A stretch of DNA of 64,000 nt from JABDLO01 sp041749255 (GTDB taxonomy: Bacteria; Bacteroidota; Bacteroidia; Chitinophagales; Saprospiraceae), in NCBI GenBank assembly GCA_041749255.1, contig JBGTBR010000091.1, positions 62,001-126,000 on the forward strand, given 5' to 3'. How positions within the stretch are numbered: the first letter of the stretch is position 1; each line of letters starts with the position of its first letter. Made by a program: the position numbers and the translations under genes. Shown here in pieces: positions 1-9,779 of the stretch. The notes under the pieces were generated by a model. The model did no database searches, had not been told where the DNA came from, and worked only from the letters and a program-made list of their open reading frames with translations.

Positions 1-477
1 GTGCAGAACAGGCTCATCCAGGTACCATTTATTACTTCCTTTTACTTCTGAAGAATAATGGTTTATTATTTTATTTGAATAAATCACTCCTGCATTTGTA
101 TAAATAATCGTCCCTCTTTCTTTATCTAAAATGAGATTGATCCAAGCCCGGTCGTTTTCTTTAAGATGATAAAATGCAATGTATTGTTCACCTGAACAGA
201 TCATACCCGAACGGTTTGATGGGATATCCGGTTTGTGTATCTGGTGCAATATAAACGGCTTATCATCCTTCTTAAATAGAAGACTTCTGCATAACTCTAC
301 CAATTTATGCTCCATAATTCCTCCACCTATAGACCCATAAAGAAGTTCATCTGTTACAAGCATTTTAAACCCAATTCTCCCGGGACTACTACCCTTACTT
401 TGTATCACGACCATGATAACACAAGCTTTCCCTGCCTTAATAAAAGCATTCACTTTTCGATAGAAATCTAAAACCAT
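1..477 (-). CDS. xdhC: XdhC/CoxI family molybdoenzyme maturation factor, 3' part outside window
   Basis: This is the N-terminal 159 codons of an XdhC/CoxI protein, open to the window edge. XdhC proteins bind molybdenum cofactor, protect it and load the sulfurated form into xanthine dehydrogenase in the cytoplasm. I translated it by hand. It starts MVLDFYRK and contains the family's conserved stretch GSSPGRIGFKMLVTD (residues 30-44), then GSIGGGIMEHKLVE (residues 50-63) and MICSGEQYI, where the family usually has a CGG-like turn. The C-terminal Rossmann-like domain lies beyond the edge. The ATG at 477 overlaps the stop of the upstream membrane-protein gene by 10 nt, so it is the last visible gene of the xdh operon. 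The family call is firm. The function in loading this particular enzyme is inferred from the operon. Confidence 0.88.
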   Translation of the reverse strand, partial: MVLDFYRKVNAFIKAGKACVIMVVIQSKGSSPGRIGFKMLVTDELLYGSIGGGIMEHKLVELCRSLLFKKDDKPFILHQIHKPDIPSNRSGMICSGEQYIAFYHLKENDRAWINLILDKERGTIIYTNAGVIYSNKIINHYSSEVKGSNKWYLDEPVLH

Positions 478-968
478 ACACTGCTCATTGCATAATAAAT
501 TGCCATAATTCCTGAAAAAATGGCACTGCTCCAAAAACGAAATGAGAGGGGAATTTTATTCTGAATCACATAATTCGCTATTATAGAAACAGGAATATTC
601 ACTATAAAAGCCCATAGCCCCGTCATAAACAATGAATATGATATCTCTGATGTCCGTCCTGAGAACAAATAGATAAAGCATAAATGCCGTGTGATCCACA
701 ACGGATTAAAATAGATTGATGCCATCATGGCTTTTCTGCTTGCTTTTTTCCATCCGTGATAAATAGACACCTTTCTCTCTATAAACCGGAAATATGTTTG
801 GATTTCCCACGCATATAAGGTGCAGCCTATAAAAAAAATACCTAATATCCTCATGACATTAAACTCTGAAATCATCATAGAGGCAATGGTATCTCCTGTC
901 ATATAAATTAGCCCTCCGAGTAAAGCACTATAGTTTCTGATCTGAGAGATTCTTTTCACGGTATGCAT
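468..968 (-). CDS. Small multi-pass membrane protein in xdh operon
   Basis: A 166-residue protein that I do not recognise securely. It has about four hydrophobic segments (near residues 14-31, 40-56, 92-116 and 143-163) joined by short basic loops, so it should sit in the inner membrane. A GDTIAS motif in the first segment and a W/F-rich end faintly recall small Mpv17-like membrane proteins, but I would not name it on that. It overlaps the 3' end of xdhB by 41 nt and the 5' end of xdhC by 10 nt, so translation is probably coupled and the gene belongs to the molybdoenzyme operon. A later ATG at 902 would avoid the overlap but would cut the first membrane segment. Possible roles are substrate or product movement, but nothing in the sequence shows this. 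Confidence 0.7.
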   Translation of the reverse strand: MHTVKRISQIRNYSALLGGLIYMTGDTIASMMISEFNVMRILGIFFIGCTLYAWEIQTYFRFIERKVSIYHGWKKASRKAMMASIYFNPLWITRHLCFIYLFSGRTSEISYSLFMTGLWAFIVNIPVSIIANYVIQNKIPLSFRFWSSAIFSGIMAIYYAMSSVWF

Positions 969-3237
969 TTACGTTTTTCTTTCGACCCCGAAAGCAGTCC
1001 ATCAGCACTTTTTCCGGGGTATACGGTGCGTCAAATGTAAAGTCGCATTCCGGATTAAAAGCCCTGACAGCATTTCTTATAGCAAAATAAGCTCCCAAAC
1101 CATACATCAATGGTGGTTCTCCCACGGCTTTTGATTTCTTAATAGCCAATTCATGTCCCTGAGATTCGATATGATGGATCTGGATGGCTTTAGGGACTGC
1201 ATAGATGTCAGGGATTTTATAGGTAGACAACGCATTGGTTATAAGTCTTCCTTCGGAATTGTAAAGTATCTCTTCCATAGTCATCCAGCCTATACCTTGA
1301 ACAACTCCTCCTTCTATCTGACCATGATCAACAGGCACGTTCATGCTTATGCCAAAATCGTGGACAATATCAACAGCATCAATTTCATAAATTCCCCGTA
1401 AGCAATCCACTGTCACTTCTACAATGGCAGTTCCAAAAACGTGGTAAGCAAAAGGATGACCTTTCTCTGTCATTTTATCAAAATGAATTAAGGGCGTGGC
1501 ATAATGGGCATGTTCGCTTAATGAGATTCTTTTTTGCAAAGCTTTGATCACCAGATCTGTCCAAGCAAGTCCTGTTTTCTTATCTCCAGAATAGACCCAA
1601 CCATCTGTGATCTTAAAGCTATTTTCAGTATCGGTATCCAGCAAGTCATGGATAAGTGGCAATAGTCTTTGCCATATATTATTACATGCCATTTCCAATG
1701 CTTTACCGTTTAAATCCGCTCCGGCACTCGCTGCGGTAGGTGAAGTATTGGCAATACGCAAGGTATTGGTAGACTCGATACGTATTTGTGAAATGGGAAT
1801 ATCAAAGAAGTCCTTTACTATCTGAAACAGCTTTGTGTTGACTCCTTGTCCCATTTCCACTGCACCTGTGCTTATCCCAATGCTGCCATCACCATATATG
1901 TGAACTAAAGCTCTGGCGTGATTCATCATGGTATTGGTAAAGGAAATTCCAAAACATATTGGTTGGACGGCTATTCCCTTTTTAAACCTGAATTGGTCGT
2001 AATTAAATGATTCGACCTTTTTGATTCTTTTATCCAGATTATATTTTTTTACGCATTCATCCCATGTACTTACTGCCAATGCGTCTTCAGCTATTTGTCC
2101 AAATGAAAATTCCTCTCCGTCCTTAATAAGATTGCGTTGTTGGATTTCATAAGCATGAACCCCAAGCGTTTCCGCAGCTTTGGCAATGGCAGACTCCATA
2201 ACAAACATTCCCTGTGGCCCACCGAAACCCCTGAAAGCTGTGTTGGGAGGTAAATTGGTTTTACAACTATATCCCGTAGCCAAAACATTGGGTACATAAT
2301 AGGCGTTGGTGGCATGAAAAAGTGTCCTCTCCAGGACTGCCGGAGAAAGATCAGCCGCTGCTCCTGCATTTTGATAAAAAGTGACTTCATATGCCAAAAT
2401 CTTCAGATCACTGGAAAGACCGATTTTAAAATCAGAAGTATAAGGATGTCTTTTTCCTGTCATCAGCATATCGTCCATCCTGTGCATAGACATTTTAACA
2501 GGTTTTCCTGTATGAAATGTCGCCAATGCTACCATAACTGCCCAAGGAGTAGCCTGATCTTCTTTCCCGCCAAAACCTCCACCAATGCGCACAACGTCTA
2601 TCTCCACTTTATGCATGGGAATTCCCAGCACTCGAGCAACCGTTTTCTGAACAGCTGTAGGCCCCTGGGTAGAGGAAGAAATGACCATGCTCCCATCTTC
2701 CTTCATTCTTGCATACGCTCCCTGTGTTTCTATATACAAGTGTTCCTGACCATTTGATTCCACTCTGCCTTCCACAATGGTAACACATTCCTTCCAGGCT
2801 GAATCTAAATCTCCCAATCTGAAAGCTCTGGGAGGTGCAATAAGGAAATTTTTCGACTTCGCTTCCCGAGGGCACGTAATAACTGGTAAAGGCGTAAACT
2901 CAACGTGGATTTTTTCTCTGGCAATTCGACAAACATGTTCTGAAGTGCCCACTATAATACCCAGAGGTTGACCCCAGTAATGAATCTCATGTACCGCAAA
3001 CAAAGGTTCATCGGGAATAATTCCGCCTATTTGGTTGTCTCCCGGTATGTCCGCTTCTGTATATATCGCTTTCACCCCTTCATGAGAAAGTGCTTTTGAT
3101 GTATCTATATCTACGATTTTTGCATGGGCTACAGGAGCATAAAACGGAAGAGCATATAAAGCACCATTGATTTCCCGGATGTCATCCAAATATACAGATG
3201 TGCCTCTTACGTGATTTTTAGCATCTATATTTATCAT
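928..3237 (-). CDS. xdhB: Xanthine dehydrogenase, molybdopterin-binding subunit
   Basis: The large catalytic subunit (769 aa) of a xanthine-dehydrogenase-type molybdenum hydroxylase, which oxidises purines such as hypoxanthine and xanthine. Family hallmarks are visible in order: RGTSVYLDDI near the start, the IGGGFGGKE motif of the cofactor-binding domain, TAFRGFGGPQG with the substrate-positioning Arg, VEMGQGVNTK, the glycine-rich SPTAASAGAD, and KAVGEPPL near the C-terminus, whose Glu is the catalytic base in this family. I chose the ATG at 3237 because it overlaps the stop of xdhA in an ATGA. A longer reading from 3279 would run inside xdhA. Length matches bacterial XdhB proteins of the separate-subunit type. 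Xanthine as substrate is inferred; other molybdenum hydroxylases share this fold. Confidence 0.93.
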   Translation of the reverse strand: MINIDAKNHVRGTSVYLDDIREINGALYALPFYAPVAHAKIVDIDTSKALSHEGVKAIYTEADIPGDNQIGGIIPDEPLFAVHEIHYWGQPLGIIVGTSEHVCRIAREKIHVEFTPLPVITCPREAKSKNFLIAPPRAFRLGDLDSAWKECVTIVEGRVESNGQEHLYIETQGAYARMKEDGSMVISSSTQGPTAVQKTVARVLGIPMHKVEIDVVRIGGGFGGKEDQATPWAVMVALATFHTGKPVKMSMHRMDDMLMTGKRHPYTSDFKIGLSSDLKILAYEVTFYQNAGAAADLSPAVLERTLFHATNAYYVPNVLATGYSCKTNLPPNTAFRGFGGPQGMFVMESAIAKAAETLGVHAYEIQQRNLIKDGEEFSFGQIAEDALAVSTWDECVKKYNLDKRIKKVESFNYDQFRFKKGIAVQPICFGISFTNTMMNHARALVHIYGDGSIGISTGAVEMGQGVNTKLFQIVKDFFDIPISQIRIESTNTLRIANTSPTAASAGADLNGKALEMACNNIWQRLLPLIHDLLDTDTENSFKITDGWVYSGDKKTGLAWTDLVIKALQKRISLSEHAHYATPLIHFDKMTEKGHPFAYHVFGTAIVEVTVDCLRGIYEIDAVDIVHDFGISMNVPVDHGQIEGGVVQGIGWMTMEEILYNSEGRLITNALSTYKIPDIYAVPKAIQIHHIESQGHELAIKKSKAVGEPPLMYGLGAYFAIRNAVRAFNPECDFTFDAPYTPEKVLMDCFRGRKKNVNAYREKNLSDQKL

Positions 3238-4637
3238 ACCAGTGATTCCATTTGAATGTATTGTGGAAATAATGTACAAAAATGACTGTAAAATAACTGA
3301 CGAGCCAGAAGTCTTTTGTATTCTTTGGATCCCCTGGCATCACTTATGGGTGCAATTTCGTCTTGCATCACTTCAGCAGCTGATAGTATAGCATCATGAT
3401 CCATAACGCTACCTGTTAAAAAGTCAGATGTGGCACTTAAATACTTTGGAATAGGGGCTACACCTCCTATTGAGCATTGGACCGACTCGATGGTGTTTCC
3501 AGTTAATTGAATTCTAATCGCTGAATTTACGCTGGCAATATCCAGGTACTTTCGTTTACTTACCTTTTCGAAGTGAAACTTTTCACTGGCATCAGGAATT
3601 TCAAAACTAATTTCTTTTACTATTTCATTTTCCTTCAGATCCAACTGTTTATAATCTAAATAAAGGCCTTTCAAAGGAAGTTTTCTTGATTTCCCATCTT
3701 GTGTGCTCAACAGAATGTCCGAGCCTAATGCTAAGAAAATTACGGTCAAATCACCAATGGGTGATGCATTAACCAGATTTCCTGCCAGAGTTCCTATATT
3801 TCTAATAGGCGTGGAGGATACCAGTTTCATATAATCATGCCATCCAGGTATATACTTTTTAAATATTGGACTTTCTATGAGATCTGTCGCAGTAGTGGAA
3901 GCCATGATCCGGCATTGGTTTCCCTCCTGATAAATTCCTTTCAGCGAAGGGTCATTAAATAGAAATGTCAAATCTGCATCGTGAAGTTCGTCGTGTTTCT
4001 GGACAAAGAGATCCGTTCCCCCTCCTATTATTGGGTTACTTATGCCATTGACAACAGGTGTGATTTTTATTGAAATGAGTCTTGCCTGTATACCTGAGAA
4101 ATATTCAGGTATAACCCGATGCTTAATCAGCCATGAAATTGGATCATGTTTATCCTTCTTTATTAAAAGGTCTGCCAATTCCCATGCAGCTCTTTCAATA
4201 GATTTATAACCAGTACACCGGCATATATTACCATCAATGGATGAAATCGCCCCCTCATTTGAAACAGGTTTGTCTGAAAGTGCATATCCACAAAGTGATA
4301 CCACAAATCCAGGAGTACAGAAACCGCATTGGGTTGCGGAGTGATCGATCATGGCTTGTTGTACGGCATTTGGGGTGTTGAGATTGAGTCCTTCCACTGT
4401 AACAACATGGGCCCCATGAATATTAGCCAATGGTGTAAGACAAGAAGTTACAGATTCATATTTAAGCCGATCGTTTTGAATTTTTCCAATTAACACAGTG
4501 CATGCCCCGCAGTCTCCTTCCCTGCACCCTATTTTAGTTCCACGAATATTTTGTTCATACCTGATAAAGTCTAACAGAGTCCTGCTACTTCCATAAGAAG
4601 TCTTTATCATTTCATCATTTAAAATAAATTGGATCAT
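3234..4637 (-). CDS. xdhA: Xanthine dehydrogenase, 2Fe-2S and FAD subunit
   Basis: The small electron-transfer subunit (467 aa). The N-terminal ferredoxin-like domain has Cys38, 43, 46 and 66 in the pattern GCREGDCGAC...SC. The second [2Fe-2S] domain has Cys104, 107, 139 and 141 (CGFC and ICRC). The middle is a CO-dehydrogenase-type FAD domain with IGGGTDLF and STPIRNIGTLAGN, followed by the small C-terminal FAD domain. This fused Fe-S/FAD layout is that of XdhA in Rhodobacter and Pseudomonas, and it pairs with a separate Mo subunit, here directly downstream with an ATGA overlap. The start at 4637 (MIQFILND) is preferred over an upstream ATG at 4679, which adds 14 residues outside the domain. 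The gene heads the operon. Confidence 0.93.
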   Translation of the reverse strand: MIQFILNDEMIKTSYGSSRTLLDFIRYEQNIRGTKIGCREGDCGACTVLIGKIQNDRLKYESVTSCLTPLANIHGAHVVTVEGLNLNTPNAVQQAMIDHSATQCGFCTPGFVVSLCGYALSDKPVSNEGAISSIDGNICRCTGYKSIERAAWELADLLIKKDKHDPISWLIKHRVIPEYFSGIQARLISIKITPVVNGISNPIIGGGTDLFVQKHDELHDADLTFLFNDPSLKGIYQEGNQCRIMASTTATDLIESPIFKKYIPGWHDYMKLVSSTPIRNIGTLAGNLVNASPIGDLTVIFLALGSDILLSTQDGKSRKLPLKGLYLDYKQLDLKENEIVKEISFEIPDASEKFHFEKVSKRKYLDIASVNSAIRIQLTGNTIESVQCSIGGVAPIPKYLSATSDFLTGSVMDHDAILSAAEVMQDEIAPISDARGSKEYKRLLARQLFYSHFCTLFPQYIQMESLV

Positions 4638-4773
4638 AATTCCAAAATTGAACTTGAAGAAGTTATATACATCTTTCAAGCTATGACAATATAAGATTTA
4701 TTGCTCAATCTCTTATAAAGTATGGTTTTAAAAGAGTAAGATTTACTTTCACCTATGGTTAAACTACATATAA

Positions 4774-4816
4774 ATAAAAAAATGTATAGACTCAGGATAC
4801 TGAATCTATACATTTT
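4774..4816 (-). terminator. Rho-independent terminator after the SusC/SusD pair
   Basis: A perfect 12-bp inverted repeat (arms 4779-4790 and 4805-4816, AAAATGTATAGA and its complement) around a 14-nt loop. Read on the minus strand it is followed by an uninterrupted T run (the A run from 4774 on plus). It lies just past the stop of the SusD-like gene and before xdhA, so it separates the two minus-strand operons. Confidence 0.75.
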
Positions 4817-4854
4817 CATGTAAGTTACTCCTAAGAGTAAAGGGTATTTCTATA

Positions 4855-6297
4855 TCAAATATCCCAGAAGACCCTGTCCAGCATTGATCTGTCGGGTACA
4901 TTGCTTTGATTTCGTTGAAGTTCAGAGTCCGGATACCGTGCAAGACGGATCATTTGACCACCCAATGCAGAATTTGCCGGTGCCATGAATCCCTGGTATT
5001 GATAATCATATCTTCTGGCGTCGTTCCATGTTTCTGGATTTAGAAAAGTAGCTACATACTTTTCTTTCATGATATGACCGATATTGAGATTATTCATACC
5101 TACTGAAACGGATGGATGAGACCAGTACGAATTGATATCAGCACTTGATACTCCAAGCTTTTGCATATGAGATCTAATTCCGGTTTCATATGCCTGGTAT
5201 GCTCTTTGCCTGTTTCCTGATGCCAATGCTGCTTCTGCTTCAATAAATTTGAGTTCTGCATACGTCATCATTTCGAGTGGCTGGGTAGCACTTAAAGCAT
5301 AATATGAACCTACAGCAAGTACTGCTCTTACTCCCTGTTCGGGTGCACTTCCTCTTCCAGCTCCATTTCGTGTTCCAATATACTGTCCGATTAAATCCGG
5401 AAAATTAGGATTGACTGCAGGTGCTGTTATAAAATTGATCCTGGGATCAACCACTCCGAAGGTAGTACCGTTAAGTTGATTGACTATTTGAGTAGATAGC
5501 CAGCCACCTAGATTGAGACCGGCATTTAATACTGCTGTCCTATACCATTGGTTCTGAGCAGCTATCGGGCTGGAGAAAAAATTCATTTCAAAATCATCAG
5601 CATTGCTCTGAAACGCGTTATCGACAGCACTAAGTACAGCAGAAGCATTGTAGGTACTGGTCTTGCTAAGATGGTTTAAAAATCTGGCCTGAAGTGCAAA
5701 AGCAGTTTTCCTCCAGGCATCCATATCACCACCAAAGATAAAATCATCATCGCCTGGAACAGCGGCAGAACTTCCCGAATTCAAATCTGCTATCCCATCG
5801 GTTAGGAGTTGGAACATTTCCTGGTAGATAGATTCTGAATTATCATATGATGGCTGTAGAACATCCGAAGAAAAGGCATTGGAATAAGGAACGTCTCCAA
5901 ATAAGTTAACCAATAGGCTTAAGTTGTAAGCTTTCATGATTTTTGCCGGACCGGAATAAAAAGTAGCACCTATAGCTTCAGCCTGGTCAATCAGAATGTT
6001 TAAGTCTCCAAGATTAAAATAAAGAGTAGACCATTGGGTGCCATAAGAAACTGCATCGTGAATATCAGTACCTGTAGCTTCATTGGGTGAAGCAAAATGC
6101 TGTACAAAAAAAGAGGTGACACCTCCAACCCTTTGCGTATTTCTGGCAGTTTCAAAGGTGGTATTGATCATCAATCCTGTAATAGGAGCACTGGTAGGAT
6201 TATTAGGGTCATCATTGATATCGAGAAATTCACTACAGCCTACTCCCATGCAGGTCACAATGAACAGGGGTAATACAATTTTTATAAAATTTTTCAT
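4855..6297 (-). CDS. SusD/RagB-like outer membrane nutrient-binding lipoprotein
   Basis: A 480-residue SusD-like surface lipoprotein. The signal peptide ends in GVGC (lipidated Cys21), followed by SEFLDIN, the usual start of mature SusD proteins. The helical TPR-like scaffold is seen in FYSGPAKIMKAYNLSLLVNLFGDVPYS and in the C-terminal region with AELKFIEAEAALASGN and ETWNDARRYDY, which fit the SusD-like_2 branch. SusD proteins form the lid of a SusC channel and bind oligosaccharides or peptides. The partner SusC gene lies immediately upstream on the same strand (134-nt gap). No glycoside hydrolase, protease or ECF sigma/anti-sigma pair is next to it, so the substrate cannot be read from context. 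A strong terminator follows. Confidence 0.93.
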   Translation of the reverse strand: MKNFIKIVLPLFIVTCMGVGCSEFLDINDDPNNPTSAPITGLMINTTFETARNTQRVGGVTSFFVQHFASPNEATGTDIHDAVSYGTQWSTLYFNLGDLNILIDQAEAIGATFYSGPAKIMKAYNLSLLVNLFGDVPYSNAFSSDVLQPSYDNSESIYQEMFQLLTDGIADLNSGSSAAVPGDDDFIFGGDMDAWRKTAFALQARFLNHLSKTSTYNASAVLSAVDNAFQSNADDFEMNFFSSPIAAQNQWYRTAVLNAGLNLGGWLSTQIVNQLNGTTFGVVDPRINFITAPAVNPNFPDLIGQYIGTRNGAGRGSAPEQGVRAVLAVGSYYALSATQPLEMMTYAELKFIEAEAALASGNRQRAYQAYETGIRSHMQKLGVSSADINSYWSHPSVSVGMNNLNIGHIMKEKYVATFLNPETWNDARRYDYQYQGFMAPANSALGGQMIRLARYPDSELQRNQSNVPDRSMLDRVFWDI

Positions 6298-6431
6298 AAT
6301 ATATTATTTTTAATTTATGTGTTATATACCTGGATTATTTATAACAGACATTGAATATGTATTAGGCGATACACAAAGCATATTATTAATCTGATATATA
6401 AAATACATTATTTATAATTATTTATTCTTAC

Positions 6432-9400
6432 TTAAAACGAGCAATTGATTGAGAATAAAATATTTCTTGTACCAGGGTAAGCTAAGTCAACCAATCCAAT
6501 CAGGTTACTTCCTGAGCTTACGAAAGCTTCAGGGTCGTACTGTGTCCATGGAGACCAAAGCATAATATTATCAACAGTAACACTGGCCCTAAATGCCCGG
6601 AATGCAGTCTTACTCAGAAGAGACTGAGGAAGAGAATAACCCAAAGTCAAACTTCTCAACTTGACAAAAGACGCATCTTCAACCGATTGTTCTACCGCTA
6701 CCCTGTACACATTACGGTGAAATCCTGCTCCATAATTTCTGTTCGTTTGTGGATCCACTCCCTGACCCAACCATACTTCCTGAGTATTTGGATTGCCTTC
6801 AGCAGTTACTCCATCAAAAACTACATAATCTGTTCTGTTTAAGGTTTTTGTTGTATGTCCGAAGGCAGAGTCCCACTGATCTAGTTTATTGTATTTATCG
6901 ACGCCCATTACCATATCGATGTTGAAAGAAAAGTCCCAGTTTTTGAAATTGAATCTATTGGCAATATTGGCGGTCCAATCGGGCAATGCATTACCCACGA
7001 TGGATGGAGTGGTGTTGATCACTGGAAAGCCATTGGCACCAATGAGAACAGGTAATTCTTTATCCAACACATTATTCTCAGGATCAGAACCAAACCTGGC
7101 ATAACTTGTACCCCATATAGCTCCATAAGATTCGCCAGGCACCAATTGCATAAATGGTCGATTAATATAAGCCGCGATATTCCCAAGGAAAATGGCATCA
7201 ACTCCATCTCTGATACTGATTACCTTATTTGCATTGGTTGTAAAATTAGAAGACACATTCCACTGGAAGTCTCTTTTTTCAACAAGACGTGCACGTAAGG
7301 TCAATTCAATGCCCCTGTTTTGAATTTCCCCTGCATTGGTGATAAATGTAGCGGATCCGGTGGCATTGGATACCGGTACAGGTATGATCATATCCCGGCT
7401 ATTTGCCTGGTAAAATGTGACATCAAGACCGAGTTTATTTCTGAAGAATCTAAGGTCAAGACCTATTTCAGTTGAAACGGTTCTTTCCGGCCTCAGGTCA
7501 GCAGATGCTATGGTTGCCCCTCTTGAAAAACCAACCTGGTCATTCAATGGAAAGATAGAAGGGGAAAAGAATACACTTCGGGTAGAATACGGAGGCGCAT
7601 CCTTACCTACTTCCGCAAATGAGGTTCTAAGTTTACCATAGGTCAACCAACTGGGAGTCTCAAACAACTCTGTAAGGACTACAGCCAGGTTTACAGATGG
7701 ATAAAAGAATGATCTGTTTTCTTCAACAAGTGTGGAAGTCCAGTCGTTTCTACCCGTAATATTTAAGTATACAATGTCCTTGTAGTCAATATTCATATCT
7801 GCATACACACCGACAAGTCTTCTTTGAGTAAATCTTTGGCCTATATTTAAATCTCTGGCATTGCTAAAATGACTGAAATCAGGTACGACAAAATTAGAAG
7901 CATTTGCTCTTACGAGATCTGTTGACCGCTCAAAAACATCATTCCCCACTCTAAGTGATAAATTGAAGTTATCCGACAGCTGCTTGTTAACAAAAAGGGA
8001 GATATTAGAAGTGAGATCCCGGCTATTGATCCTGGTTTCCTCTCTGAAACCTCCCACAGCACTCCAAACGAACTCCTGATCCAAACCAAGAGGTCCCGGT
8101 TCTATTTCCGTTCTTTCATCAGAATAGGTATCCAATCCAAGCAAGTATTCAACACGCAACCAATCATTCAATTGATAAGAAGTCCTTATGTTTCCAATAA
8201 ATCGATTTACATCATCAACGTAGGTATTGGTATTTGCATCATAGATAGGGTTTCTACCAGTCCCTCTTCCTGCAAGGTCATCTGCTCTCATAGTACCATC
8301 ATCAAACCTCCAATCAGTGACATCGGCGCTGGTGTTCCAATAAGAAAGTCGTTCCATAAAGTTGATAAATGGAACCCTGCTACCTCCGGAATTGATATAA
8401 TTTGTACTGGCTGACAAAGCAAATTTACCTTTGGTAATCTCACCTGAAGCTCTGACTGAAGTCCTGGTCCAATCATTATTGGGAATTACTCCTTCATTAT
8501 ACGAATTGGAAAATGAAGTGTAAAAGCGAGCTGACTCCGTTCCACCTGACACACTGAGTGAATTATCAAAAGTAAAACCATTTCTCATTGAATTTCTCCA
8601 ATTATTATGATATGTTAAATCGGGTGTTTCCGCATAAGGAGCTCCCCATGATGGCCAAAAACCATTCGGGTCGGAGGCGAACCCAAAACCCGGGCCGTAC
8701 ACGTCCTGATAATCGGGGAAATTAATGATTTGCTGACTTCCAACACTACTGGTAAAGTCAACTTTTACATCTCCAGCTTTACCCTGCTTAGTGGTAATAA
8801 TCACAGCTCCATTGGCTGCCCTTACTCCATAAAGAGCAGTAGCCGGAGCACTTCGCAATATTGAAATATTTTCAATATCTGCTGGATTTATATCTATGGC
8901 CCGATTGGACATTCCTCTCGCCCGACCAAAAGATTCCTGAGTGCTATTATCAATGGGTATACCATCAACCACAAACAGGGGTTGGTTATCAGATGTAGGG
9001 TCCAGGGAAGTAAAGCCCCTGATAAAAATCTGTGACCCCTGACCGGCTCCACCACCTCCACGATTAATTTGTACACCTGCTACCTGACCTTGCAATGCAT
9101 TCAAAACATTGTTGGCTCCGGTATTCGATATATCCTCTTCAGAAAGATTCTGAACTGAATATCCAAGAGAACGTTCTTCGCGTTTAATACCCAATGCCGT
9201 TACAACTACCTCTCCAAGTTGCACACCTTGTGCCAACTCAATTTCAATACTCATTTGATCCGCACCGACAACTATTTCTCTGGCAACATATCCAATATAG
9301 GAAATAACAAGAGTGCTTTCTCCTGTTACAATAATAGAAAAATTGCCATCAATGTCTGTAATGGCCCCTACAGTACTACCCTTTACAAGGATATTAGCCC

Positions 9401-9524
9401 CTATTAAGGGATCTCCGGTATTGGCATCATAGATTGATCCTGTGAGGGTCCTGGATTGCCCAAATAATCCGCTGATGACCATCATGAAAACGGACACCAT
9501 TGAAAAAATGTAGTTTAGTTTCAT
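6432..9524 (-). CDS. SusC/RagA-family TonB-linked outer membrane transporter
   Basis: A 1030-residue TonB-dependent transporter. In order it shows a signal peptide (to about residue 23, LFGQ), a carboxypeptidase-regulatory-like domain with TGSIYDANTGDPLIGANI and TDIDGNFSI (about 27-105), the TonB-box region LGEVVVTALG, a plug domain with GVQINRGGGGAGQGSQIFIRG and RGMSNRAIDINP, and a long beta-barrel ending in an aromatic residue (SINCSF). It imports bulky ligands across the outer membrane, powered by TonB, with the SusD-like lipoprotein downstream acting as lid. No anti-sigma extension is present, so it is not a FecA-type signalling receptor. Upstream lie a 250-nt AT-rich stretch and then the first repeat island. 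Confidence 0.95.
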   Translation of the reverse strand: MKLNYIFSMVSVFMMVISGLFGQSRTLTGSIYDANTGDPLIGANILVKGSTVGAITDIDGNFSIIVTGESTLVISYIGYVAREIVVGADQMSIEIELAQGVQLGEVVVTALGIKREERSLGYSVQNLSEEDISNTGANNVLNALQGQVAGVQINRGGGGAGQGSQIFIRGFTSLDPTSDNQPLFVVDGIPIDNSTQESFGRARGMSNRAIDINPADIENISILRSAPATALYGVRAANGAVIITTKQGKAGDVKVDFTSSVGSQQIINFPDYQDVYGPGFGFASDPNGFWPSWGAPYAETPDLTYHNNWRNSMRNGFTFDNSLSVSGGTESARFYTSFSNSYNEGVIPNNDWTRTSVRASGEITKGKFALSASTNYINSGGSRVPFINFMERLSYWNTSADVTDWRFDDGTMRADDLAGRGTGRNPIYDANTNTYVDDVNRFIGNIRTSYQLNDWLRVEYLLGLDTYSDERTEIEPGPLGLDQEFVWSAVGGFREETRINSRDLTSNISLFVNKQLSDNFNLSLRVGNDVFERSTDLVRANASNFVVPDFSHFSNARDLNIGQRFTQRRLVGVYADMNIDYKDIVYLNITGRNDWTSTLVEENRSFFYPSVNLAVVLTELFETPSWLTYGKLRTSFAEVGKDAPPYSTRSVFFSPSIFPLNDQVGFSRGATIASADLRPERTVSTEIGLDLRFFRNKLGLDVTFYQANSRDMIIPVPVSNATGSATFITNAGEIQNRGIELTLRARLVEKRDFQWNVSSNFTTNANKVISIRDGVDAIFLGNIAAYINRPFMQLVPGESYGAIWGTSYARFGSDPENNVLDKELPVLIGANGFPVINTTPSIVGNALPDWTANIANRFNFKNWDFSFNIDMVMGVDKYNKLDQWDSAFGHTTKTLNRTDYVVFDGVTAEGNPNTQEVWLGQGVDPQTNRNYGAGFHRNVYRVAVEQSVEDASFVKLRSLTLGYSLPQSLLSKTAFRAFRASVTVDNIMLWSPWTQYDPEAFVSSGSNLIGLVDLAYPGTRNILFSINCSF

Positions 9525-9779
9525 ATTTCAACTTTTAAATTAAGTGAATTAAATATGTAATGTTAAGTAAGTACTCTATTATACATATAAATTATAATAA
9601 AGTATGTAGCTTTAAAATAGGATTATATATTTTACAAAATTTCTGTTCAAGCCTTTAACCATTCAAAGTTGCAAAAATTCTTTCATGTAAAAAATATTTT
9701 ATATGATAATTTTCATAATAAATATTCTTAGACCTGAACTGGTTTCCAAGTATCATGACCGGTTTTTGCTACCGATCAG
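9525..9779. other. AT-rich region upstream of the SusC gene
   Basis: This stretch separates the SusC start codon from the repeat island. It is strongly AT-rich and should hold the promoter for the minus-strand SusC/SusD pair. I looked for the Bacteroidota -7 element (TAnnTTTG read on the minus strand) and did not find a clean match. It contains no gene. Confidence 0.5.

Noticed and set aside
6298..6431. Attenuator between SusC and SusD-like genes
   Set aside because: The 134-nt gap is AT-rich with no stable hairpin or T run that I could pair.
5800..9500. Sugar-specific polysaccharide utilisation locus
   Set aside because: SusC/SusD are present but no glycoside hydrolase, polysaccharide lyase or hybrid two-component regulator accompanies them.
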